IMG/VR virus record: IMGVR_UViG_3300004369_000158
Coordinates: 1-22,856 of that record
Strand: one strand, 5' to 3'
DNA: 22,856 nt
DNA from: a virus
In this document: positions 10,853 to 19,200 of the stretch, piece after piece
How the letters are laid out: every line of letters starts with the position of its first letter
Position numbering within the stretch: position 1 is the stretch's first letter
Translations under genes and position numbers: made by a program
The notes under the pieces: model-generated
What the model was told of the DNA's origin: nothing
Seen by the model: only the letters and a program-made list of their open reading frames with translations
Databases searched by the model: none

Positions 10853-12456
10853 ATCGATCTAACATTTTGCCAAGTGCCACCGTTCTTTCTAACCTGAACG
10901 TTAGCATTATCAGTTTTAATTTCAACAGGAATTTCAACATCGTTGACAGATATTTGTCCTGTAGTCAAGTATTGTGTTGGAGTGTTGGTAATCAAATCAA
11001 TATCTTCATATGGATATTGATTTTGAACGTTGCCAATATCAAAAACCTCTTGGATTCTTGGGGCATCAGTTTTTAATTGGAATGTGAAAGAATATGTACC
11101 GACAGTAATGCTAATATTTTTTATGTTTTCCTTACCATACACAGCAGTAGAACTAACACCAGTGATATCTGTATTATATGCTAATGTCGTAGATCTTAGT
11201 CTCAAAATATCTCCATTGTAGATAGTAATTGGATTACCATAAGATCCACCATTTCTACTAAAAGTCACACCAGAATCACTACTAGTCAATGTGGTTGGAG
11301 CATCGATTCCAGCAATACCATTTACAAAAATTGGAGAGTATTGAGTATTTGGTTCTCCAGTAAATGAAGTAGTCCAAGTATTCGTCGAAGAAGGTGTTGT
11401 GTCATTATAAACATTTACCTGCTTAGTTAATGTAAGTGTGGCACCACTGACAGAAGTAGCATATACTCTTAAATAAACAGTATCTGGAGACACAGAACCA
11501 ACAACCGATTGCTGACCATGATTCCATTGCCCAGACCAACCTGTTCCTGTGGCAATAGTTGTCCACCCAGATGATCCGTTTTGAGAATATGCTAGATAAG
11601 CAGATGTACAATCAGTTGTTCCATAGTTAATACTAAGCGTACTAGCGTTTGTTGTGTGAATATTACCACTATTAGTTCCATTTGTGGATGATATTGTTAG
11701 ATTATTAATTTGTGGGTTATACCTATTCCAGCTAATAGAAGCATATCCCTGTCCACCATTAGTGCTGTTATTTCCTAAGAATGTTGTATATGAAGAAGAA
11801 TATCTAGATCCTCCACCACCTCCACCGCCGCCAGGATATGATAAATCTTGTCCACTGCCACCGCCGCCGCCGCCATTACTACCAGCACCACCACCACCGC
11901 CTCCAGCGCCATCTCCACCTTTATCGCCGCCTGTGCCGCCATTTCCAGAAGGAACAGTCCCAGAAACAGCAGACCAACCACCGCCTGCTCCACCGCCAGG
12001 AGCTGTACCAGAGTTGTGAGATCCTCCACCACCACCGCCACCTCCAGCGGCGACAATAACATAACCCCCAGCATGACTATCATAAACAGCAGTGGCGCCA
12101 CCACCACCTCCACCACTACCAGACCACCCATTACATCCAGCATAACCACCCCTACCACCACTCAATCCTGGGCCAGGGTTTGGTCCAGGACTCCCAGATC
12201 CCCCTCCACAATTTACACTAGCGCCATTACCACCAACACCACCAACGTAAAAATTTAAGTTTCTCGTTTTAAATCCAACCAGACTAAATTGACCTGTTCT
12301 TCCAGATCCAGCACCGCCGCCTGGTCCACCAGCGTCTAATCCACCTGAACCGCCTCTAGCACCATAAAGGGTAATTACAATATCTCCATCGTTATCGGTA
12401 AGACTAACAGGTTGTCCAGTAGGACCAGACCAAGCATTAGAAAAAGGTGTTGGCAT
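10849..12456 (-). CDS. Glycine-rich adhesin-like tail protein with Ig-like C-terminus (535 aa)
   Basis: Residues about 30-245 are glycine-rich, with GGGGGGATAVYDSHAGGYVI then VAAGGGGGGGGGS, and close with SRYSSSYTTFLG. The phrase GGGGGGAT...(I/V)AAGGGG is also the hallmark of the glycine-rich domain of the animal receptor kinases ALK/LTK. An Ig-like stretch follows (about 250-350). Then come a full module (GIDAPTTLTSSDSGVTF...NGDILRLRSTTLAYNTD), the linker PRIQEVFDIGNVQNQYPYED, TPTQYLTTG, and a terminal half-module ending GGTWQNVRSI. From the module onward it aligns closely with the 513-aa protein, while the front end and the Ig region differ. AGGAG lies six bases before the ATG, which overlaps the 385-aa stop codon by one base (TAATG). 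Probably a virion adhesin. Confidence 0.8.
   Translation of the reverse strand: MPTPFSNAWSGPTGQPVSLTDNDGDIVITLYGARGGSGGLDAGGPGGGAGSGRTGQFSLVGFKTRNLNFYVGGVGGNGASVNCGGGSGSPGPNPGPGLSGGRGGYAGCNGWSGSGGGGGGATAVYDSHAGGYVIVAAGGGGGGGGSHNSGTAPGGGAGGGWSAVSGTVPSGNGGTGGDKGGDGAGGGGGGAGSNGGGGGGSGQDLSYPGGGGGGGGSRYSSSYTTFLGNNSTNGGQGYASISWNRYNPQINNLTISSTNGTNSGNIHTTNASTLSINYGTTDCTSAYLAYSQNGSSGWTTIATGTGWSGQWNHGQQSVVGSVSPDTVYLRVYATSVSGATLTLTKQVNVYNDTTPSSTNTWTTSFTGEPNTQYSPIFVNGIAGIDAPTTLTSSDSGVTFSRNGGSYGNPITIYNGDILRLRSTTLAYNTDITGVSSTAVYGKENIKNISITVGTYSFTFQLKTDAPRIQEVFDIGNVQNQYPYEDIDLITNTPTQYLTTGQISVNDVEIPVEIKTDNANVQVRKNGGTWQNVRSI
11745..12370 (-). repeat. Glycine-codon tract of the 535-aa protein
   Basis: GGN triplets with runs of up to nine codons, separated by short aromatic or polar inserts. 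Like the tract at 9905-10508, it creates proline-rich shadow frames on the plus strand. Confidence 0.85.
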
Positions 12457-13613
12457 TATATACTCCTAGTATTTTTCCATCCAGTACCATTAACATTTAT
12501 CTGAGTATTTCCATCATTTGTTTTAAATTCTACAGGTATTTCGATGTCATTCATACTTATAGATCCCGTAGCTAAGTATTGTGTTGGGGTTAATGTAGTA
12601 ACATCAATTTTTTCATATGGCAGTTTATCTTTTACATTCCCATAATCAAATATTTCGGCAACCTTTGGCGCTCTTGTAGTAAATGTCACATTGAAAGAAG
12701 ATGTTCCGACAGTAACAGATATTGTTTTACTATTAGTATATCCATATGTTCCAGAAGCTGGCATTGTAGTATTAAAAGGCATACTAAATGCTGTCAAGTA
12801 AACGGTTTCGCCACTATTATAATATGTTTTACTAAGGCTACCACCAGAAGCGGTGGAATATGCTCCTCGATCTATACACTGTAGTGTTCCTAGAGGAACA
12901 GTGTATGAAGTATTTTGATCTAAATTGGTAAAAGAAGTGCTCCAACTATTGCTAGGACTATCATCACTGTATAAATTAAATGTTTTAGTATCACTAACAC
13001 AATATGGTCCATTACATGCTGTTAAAGTCCAAGATTTTGTAGCAGGGGAAGGTCCACCACAAGCATTCGAAGAGATGTTTGGACACCTAACTTCAGATCC
13101 TGATCCACCCTTACCAACTCCATTAATAGTAACTGAAGTTGCTCCATTTGTATTCCAGGTAAGGGTAGTACAACTAGATCCTCCTCCTGCCCCATATGTT
13201 GTAGTAGGATTAATAGTTAAATCAGCTGATACTGTAATACTATAACTCTGCTGATTGACACTAACAATTTCAAACAAAGCATTAGTGTCATCACCATCAT
13301 TATCAATAAATTTAATACTTTGATTATTAACCGTTGCTGGATTTAACTGACCATTGGTACTAATTGAATAGTTACCTGGCGTCATAATCCAATCTTTGAC
13401 ATCATTACCATTGCTACCAGGACTATTAAATGTTCTACCATCAATAGTAAGACTACCAATAGCATCACCAGCAATATTTGGATTGTCACTCCAAGACAAT
13501 TTAAATTTTACTCTAGCACTTCCAGTACCAGTTACTTCTGCTCTAAAATTGTTGCCGCCTCCATCAAATTTAACATTTATATTTGAGTTTACGGTCCATG
13601 TTTGTGCTGGCAT
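12456..13613 (-). CDS. Adhesin-like paralogue without glycine-rich domain (385 aa)
   Basis: The first ~135 residues (MPAQTWTVNSNINVKFDGGG...) are a beta-rich domain I do not recognise; it replaces the glycine-rich domain of its two paralogues. Then comes an Ig-like stretch (about 140-215) with TLTWNTNGATSVTINGVG and the Cys pair TACNGPYC, which matches TACFNSVC of the 513-aa protein. The shared back end follows: a module with SPSNSWSTSFTNLDQNTSYT, linker PKVAEIFDYGNV, TPTQYLATG, and the half-module ending GTGWKNTRSI. It is thus a third member of the family with an exchanged tip. The start lies one base after the TAA of the 302-aa gene (TAA-C-ATG) with no obvious Shine-Dalgarno, so translational coupling is likely. 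Confidence 0.75.
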   Translation of the reverse strand: MPAQTWTVNSNINVKFDGGGNNFRAEVTGTGSARVKFKLSWSDNPNIAGDAIGSLTIDGRTFNSPGSNGNDVKDWIMTPGNYSISTNGQLNPATVNNQSIKFIDNDGDDTNALFEIVSVNQQSYSITVSADLTINPTTTYGAGGGSSCTTLTWNTNGATSVTINGVGKGGSGSEVRCPNISSNACGGPSPATKSWTLTACNGPYCVSDTKTFNLYSDDSPSNSWSTSFTNLDQNTSYTVPLGTLQCIDRGAYSTASGGSLSKTYYNSGETVYLTAFSMPFNTTMPASGTYGYTNSKTISVTVGTSSFNVTFTTRAPKVAEIFDYGNVKDKLPYEKIDVTTLTPTQYLATGSISMNDIEIPVEFKTNDGNTQINVNGTGWKNTRSI

Positions 13614-13614
13614 G

Positions 13615-14523
13615 TTAAATCTTGATTAAGTATTCTACTAAAATATATGGTGGTGTTGCCTCGTCTAATTTATATAGATTTTCTGTAGTAACATTAACAG
13701 TAGAAGACAATCCAAGTGGATCAATTTCAACCTGATCAAAACCAAATCTCAAATTATTATTGGCAGCAATAGTCTGTGAATTTGGGAAATTAATAAAGTG
13801 ACTGTGCCCAACAACAGCAGCAGAATCAGTTGGGGCATTGATAAATGTAAGTTCGTTCGATCCTTCATTTTGACCATCATTACCACCCTGAGAAATACCA
13901 GTAGTAGTGTTGACAGCAAAAGAATCTGTCCACTTACCTAGGTATGTAAAGACACCAACTTCAGAATCATGACCATGAGCTTGGAATTCTTGCTCTGATA
14001 AAAATGCTTGTAATGTTTTACCATCCGAAGTTGTGGTGCCGAATGATGGATTGCCGACAAATTCAATAGAAGATTGAGCAACAACAGTAAAGTTGCCTGT
14101 GTATGTAATCGTCTCTGTATCACCAACCAAAGATATCACATTAACTTCAGCGCCGACTCTATATGCTCCAGTTAATGATCCAGCAGATGAATTAGTAATT
14201 TTATCATTTAGATATGTTCCTGAAGCATTGCCGCCAGCAATATATTTTGACCCAAGATCAGGTAATTGAAACTCATCAAAGGCAAGTTCTACATCAGATC
14301 TTTTAAATTTACTATCATCACCAGTACCAAGAACCTGAGCTAAAACTGGATATGTTTGTGCTTTAAGAATAGAACCATCACACCTCAAATAACCAGCGGG
14401 CAAATAATCTTTCCAGTCTCCAGTAACACCATCATTAACTGCTGGCATCTTAACAGTGTATGGAATGATGGTTCCTGTAATACCACCATATCTTCCCTTT
14501 TCGTTAGTGTAATATACCGTCAT
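13615..14523 (-). CDS. Phage tail collar domain protein (302 aa)
   Basis: Residues about 20-95 contain the tail collar pattern (Pfam PF07484 type): DYLPAGYLRCDGSILKAQTY, PVLAQVLG, and EFQLPDLGSKYIAGG. The remainder is beta-rich, with two HxH sites, AHGHDSE (about 182-188) and GHSHF (about 238-242). It ends in PPYILVEYLIKI, which resembles the end of the 1921-aa fibre. In T4 gp12 and gp37, HxH motifs from three chains coordinate metal along the fibre axis, and a similar role is plausible. The start lies one base after the TAA of the 564-aa gene (TAA-G-ATG), with AGGG about nine bases before it. Probably a short tail fibre or baseplate-collar component. Confidence 0.82.
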   Translation of the reverse strand: MTVYYTNEKGRYGGITGTIIPYTVKMPAVNDGVTGDWKDYLPAGYLRCDGSILKAQTYPVLAQVLGTGDDSKFKRSDVELAFDEFQLPDLGSKYIAGGNASGTYLNDKITNSSAGSLTGAYRVGAEVNVISLVGDTETITYTGNFTVVAQSSIEFVGNPSFGTTTSDGKTLQAFLSEQEFQAHGHDSEVGVFTYLGKWTDSFAVNTTTGISQGGNDGQNEGSNELTFINAPTDSAAVVGHSHFINFPNSQTIAANNNLRFGFDQVEIDPLGLSSTVNVTTENLYKLDEATPPYILVEYLIKI

Positions 14524-14524
14524 C

Positions 14525-16219
14525 TTAGTATGCCCTGATTAAATTTGTAACGGATAGAGATGGTACTCTAGTTGTAAATGTAATTTGTAATGCCCCAGGA
14601 AGTTGACCAGGAATAATATTTGGTTGTACCTGAACATTAATCTGTTGAGGAACATCCATATTAGAACCATCATACTTAACAGTAAAGGTTCCATCGTGAT
14701 CATGAGCATTAATTTTATCTTGTACTCCACCACCTGTTGGTGTGTTTACTGTAAAACTAATACCAGCATGATTAAACAACGTTTTTGTATATCCATGAGT
14801 ATTATCAGAACCTCCAGTGCCAGGGTCCCAGTTAGGCATTTTAACAGTTGTACTAGAGTCTGAGAAAGGAATCTTATACCCAGGTAAAATTCTACCAGTA
14901 TTCTTAAGTGCTGTCATGTTAGTATCACCACTAACAGAAGTAGCACCAGCTTTATCTCTTAAGTTCCAGTGTGATCCAGAACCAGCAAACCAAGATTTAG
15001 CAATACCATGTCCAGTAGCAGTTGTAGCAAATGGTCTATGCTCATTAATTGGTCTGCTACCACCAACACTACCAATAGCATATCTACCAACACCAGTATC
15101 AAAAGGACCAGCATCCCACTGACTGATTGTATTTGATGGAGAGTTTCCGACGTAAAATCCAGTGTTAGGGTTAGATGAACACGATAATGATGTTGGTTTG
15201 GGACAGGGAACTGTTAAAGAAAAGTAACCACTAGGACATGGGTGAATTCTATCATAGTATTCCACAACATTGACATCTGGAGAGTTCCAGATACAAACAC
15301 CACGACCAGGAGCTTCACCAGCATCACCAACGTTGATACTTTCGTATGTCCCTTCATGGAAGTGTTGAGGAAAGTGTAGTCTTCCTAGTTTTCTTGGAAC
15401 AACAAAAACTTCTTCAATAGAAAATCCTTCAATTAATGTCTGTCCTGTAATAGTTCCTTCAAAATACGAAGAACCAATTTGTGTAATTGTAATCGTAATG
15501 TCATTTGCTGGAGAGGTTCCACCCTCAGCAGAAAAATTAGTTCCAGAAATTTTTATAACATCACTAACAGCATAACCAGATCCTTTAACTTTTGGAGCAA
15601 TATCATATGTACCATCATCATTAATAACGACCGTAAAGGTAGCACCAATACCAGTAACAGCAGCACCTGTTTGAGAGTTTGTGCCAGCAACCGTAGGAAT
15701 ATTTTGTTTAACAACAGCAGTAGTTACTGATGGTGCTGTTCCTGTGAATGTTAGATTAGCAATAGTTCCCTGGGGATCGGGAACGTAAGCAAAATTAATA
15801 TCTGTTTTGGCATTGATAACGTTTGGTGGACCAAGGTCTCCTGGTTCGAATCCAAGGGCACTGGTTCCAATATAATTTTGAACAACAGCGAGAGCGTCAG
15901 AATTGTCAATAGGACTTGGAATTGTTCCACTAAGAGAATTATATGCTCCAAAATATGCTGTGGAAATGTCCGCTAATGCTTTGTCATTTGTAGGCGGCAA
16001 TCGAATAGTTCCTGTGTAATTAGGAAAATCTCCATCAAAATCAGTGCCACCATATGTGTCTCGAATAATTCGAGCAAGCAATGGATAATCTCCTGCTTCA
16101 ACTTCGGCAAAATTACATAACAACCATCCTTTTGGAATTTGAGATAGGGGTCCTCCCCATGGTTGTACTGAACCAATGGGGAGAGCTCTTTGAGTTTTGA
16201 CTACGTTATATCCTGCCAT
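14525..16219 (-). CDS. Phage tail collar domain protein (564 aa)
   Basis: The collar domain is at the N-terminus (about 13-75): LPIGSVQPWGGPLSQIPKGW, LLCNFAEVEAGDYPLLARII, then TIRLPP. Near residues 200-245 is a short motif GSGYAVSDVIKISGTNF, resembling GYGYLAGDLITV of the 1921-aa fibre. HxH sites are at about 285 (PQHFHEG) and 506 (AHDHDG). A cysteine-containing stretch (HPCPSGYFSLTVPCPKPTSL) lies between them. The end, VPSLSVTNLIRAY, fits the LIK/LIR ending seen in the other collar proteins. Start and upstream stop are one base apart (TAA-C-ATG), with no clear Shine-Dalgarno. Probably a structural fibre with the collar fold at its base and a metal-binding tip. Its exact T4 counterpart (gp12, gp10 or other) cannot be decided here. 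Confidence 0.82.
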   Translation of the reverse strand: MAGYNVVKTQRALPIGSVQPWGGPLSQIPKGWLLCNFAEVEAGDYPLLARIIRDTYGGTDFDGDFPNYTGTIRLPPTNDKALADISTAYFGAYNSLSGTIPSPIDNSDALAVVQNYIGTSALGFEPGDLGPPNVINAKTDINFAYVPDPQGTIANLTFTGTAPSVTTAVVKQNIPTVAGTNSQTGAAVTGIGATFTVVINDDGTYDIAPKVKGSGYAVSDVIKISGTNFSAEGGTSPANDITITITQIGSSYFEGTITGQTLIEGFSIEEVFVVPRKLGRLHFPQHFHEGTYESINVGDAGEAPGRGVCIWNSPDVNVVEYYDRIHPCPSGYFSLTVPCPKPTSLSCSSNPNTGFYVGNSPSNTISQWDAGPFDTGVGRYAIGSVGGSRPINEHRPFATTATGHGIAKSWFAGSGSHWNLRDKAGATSVSGDTNMTALKNTGRILPGYKIPFSDSSTTVKMPNWDPGTGGSDNTHGYTKTLFNHAGISFTVNTPTGGGVQDKINAHDHDGTFTVKYDGSNMDVPQQINVQVQPNIIPGQLPGALQITFTTRVPSLSVTNLIRAY

Positions 16220-16220
16220 G

Positions 16221-19200
16221 TTAGATTTCTACCAACCACCATCCTTGAGTTGTTGCTGGAGCACCAGTAGAAGTTTGATCATAGTTTTGAGATCCAAGGT
16301 AAATCAAACCAAGACCAGCGTGTGGTGTTTGTACAACTAATTCACCACCATTATAATTTATGCTCTGTAGATTAGGAATGTTAGCGTTAGTATTATCTCC
16401 TTGTACAGAGGTTCCATTAGGTGCTCTAAATCTTAGAGAAATATCATAAGTTAGGTTTCCACCGACATCAACAACTCGAATCATATCGCCAGTTACGGGA
16501 TTTGATGGTAGTTTGATTGTCATATCAGCAGATGGAGAAACAAAGTAGTTAACGTTAGAGACAGCATCTACAGTATCTTCACCAGCACCAACAAAGACCC
16601 ACTTTCTAGCACCAGTTGGAGTAAAGAATCCTTCTTGTCCAGCGAAGTTCATCGAACCATCGCTTTCAACTTCAAAGAGTTCTTCTGGTTGCTTAACCTT
16701 GAGGAATGTTAGATCAATAGAACCATTATTTTGTGTTCCAGATGTATGTGTTGGTGCTACAGTGCCAGATGTACCAGATCCACCAGCAGCAACAACTGTG
16801 TAGATATTTGATCCATAGAATACCGTAACTCCGTTGTTGTATAGAGTGCTTGCTTGCCATTCTGGAGATTGATCCAACTTGTTGAGTTGGAAGTTTCCAC
16901 CATCAATTTGTACTGGACCAGTAAAGTTACTTTCAGTAGATCCAGAAACTGTAATGTGACCAGCAAATGTAGCATTACCAGTGCTGTTCTGAACAACAAA
17001 CTTAGTATCGGAAGAATCACTACCACTTACAACTAGGTTACCACCTCTAAAGAGTGAGTTTCCAGTCTCAGCATCGACGAAGAATCTATCACAGTTTGGA
17101 CCACCTGCCTTGAGATCACCAATAAAGCAGAGTTCACCAGTAGCAGAATCAACTTGGAATGTAGTTGTTGGATTGGTTGCTCCATCGGTAATACGAAGTT
17201 TTTGTGATCCAGTAGCAGTAGATCCAGAAAGAGTAAAGTTAGAGAATACTGTGACATTACCGAGAACTGTAGTTTCTCCATTTGTAGAATCAACAACAAA
17301 TTGCTCAACGGGGTTTGTATTATTACCATCAGTGATAACAAATCTCTGTGGAGATGTTGTGTTGATATCAGTAATAAGAGCAAGTTCTCTGTCAGTAAAT
17401 CTGAGGATGTCTCCAGGACCAACAGCACCAGAGAAATCACCAGTGTTAACATTATTTGTCGTACCACTAGTTGTAGCAGGAAGACCATTTGGATCTTCAA
17501 TGTAGCTAACATCAAGAGCAAGATCATAACGTGTTAGTAGTGAGTTATCTGGGTGATCAGTTCTAATATACTTAAAAGTAGAAACATCGGCGCCATTAGG
17601 AAGATCAGCAGGTGTTCCAGTGATTAACTCCTCGTCTCCAGGAGTACGCTGGTTCATACCTCTCTTAACAAGAACTCTTAGTGGTAGATCAGAAATATTG
17701 TTGAGGTTTGTTAACTCAACAACTTGAAGAAGTTCACTGTACTGCTGACCAACAGGAGCATTGCCCTGAGTTGAAGCACCACCAACAAAATTAGCGGTTG
17801 TTACAGTGGTTCCAACAGCAAAGCTCTTGCTGAGTGTTAAGTTTGAACCGTTAACAGCAGTTATCTGAGCATGTCTAGTTCCATCAGCAAAGAATACATC
17901 TTCAGTAACCAGTTCTACCCACGTTGTAGAAGCTTCAAATCCAGATACAGTAGAAGCACCAGTGATCGTATTATCTCCAGCAGTAATAGTACCACCAAAA
18001 GCAGTTGGATCAAAGATAGCAAGCTTGGCACGATCAATTAAGAGATAAGATCCTACTTCAAATTGAATTGTAGTTGAAGTTGTAGAGATTGGTAGGTAAT
18101 ATAGATTCTCCCCAGTAACAGTATCAAGAATAGTAGTTTGATCTTGATTACCACCCCAGAATCCACCGCCAGGAGTATCAATGTATCTATCGATAATTTG
18201 TCTCTCGAAAATGTCGATGTTGGCGTTGTCGATATCACCCTGACCATGAGCAATAGCATCAGTTCCGAAAGATCCTCTAAGGATTTCAAACTCACCAGAG
18301 TTTAGACCACCAGATAGGGTTGTGTCACCTTCGAGAAGGGTAGACGATTTAACAATCAATGAGTTGTTAATCTGAGTGTTACCACCTTTTGCTCCAAGAT
18401 ACATTCTGGAGGTGGCGCCACCGATGTATAGTTTTGATGTAGTTGTATTGAACAGGTTGACAGACTCAGCAGGAGATCTTAGAGTTGTAAATCCAGTTGA
18501 GTTTGGCAGAGCAGCGCCGATTGTTAAATCGCCGTCAACTTCAGTAAAGCGTGTTCTAATTTTAGTGATAGAACCATCTGTTAGAGAGTTTGATTGCTTG
18601 AGATAAGCGCCACCAATTTCAACTACAGAAACGTTACCAGTAGCAAAGTTACCTACAGTACCAATCTTAGTTCTGTTTTCTGTACCAGAACTATGAAGCA
18701 GTAGATTTGTTACGGGAACAAAAGAACCAATATTGAGGTTCTGTACTCCAGCATTTGTACCAATGTTAATTGTTTGGTTGTCAGAAGATTGAACCGAATT
18801 GGCAATATTTAAAGTAGTAGCAGCAGAAGCAAAGTAAACAGTAGTTGATCCACCATCAATCAAACTAAATGTCGATGCAGTAGTAGATAGAGAACCACCA
18901 TTGACTGCCAGATTATCCTCAAAGAGAGTAAATTCAGTTACTCTCATGTCACCCACAACCGTCAAGGTGTGGTTCATTGTACCATGATCTACGTTAATAC
19001 CAACTCTACCACCGCTGAATAGTCTTGGCAGACCAGCAGTTTGACCAGAATGATTACCCTGAATACCATTGGTTGTAGAAACTCTTAGAGCAGCAAGGTT
19101 ATTAGGAGCTACAGAATCACCACCAACCAAGAAGGCATTATCCATATCTTGGAATGTTCTGTCTGCTAACAGAGCATTATTGGTATAGTTTGTGTCTGTC

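Noticed and set aside
11684-12019. Plus-strand proline-rich ORF
   Set aside because: Shadow of the glycine codons of the 535-aa gene, for the same reason.
9905-12370. Collagen-like domain
   Set aside because: The glycine tracts lack the regular Gly-X-Y period. Uninterrupted Gly runs fit a polyglycine II bundle better.
2847-16219. Diversity-generating retroelement acting on the adhesins
   Set aside because: No reverse transcriptase gene, no template/variable repeat pair and no C-type lectin variable region was seen in the window.
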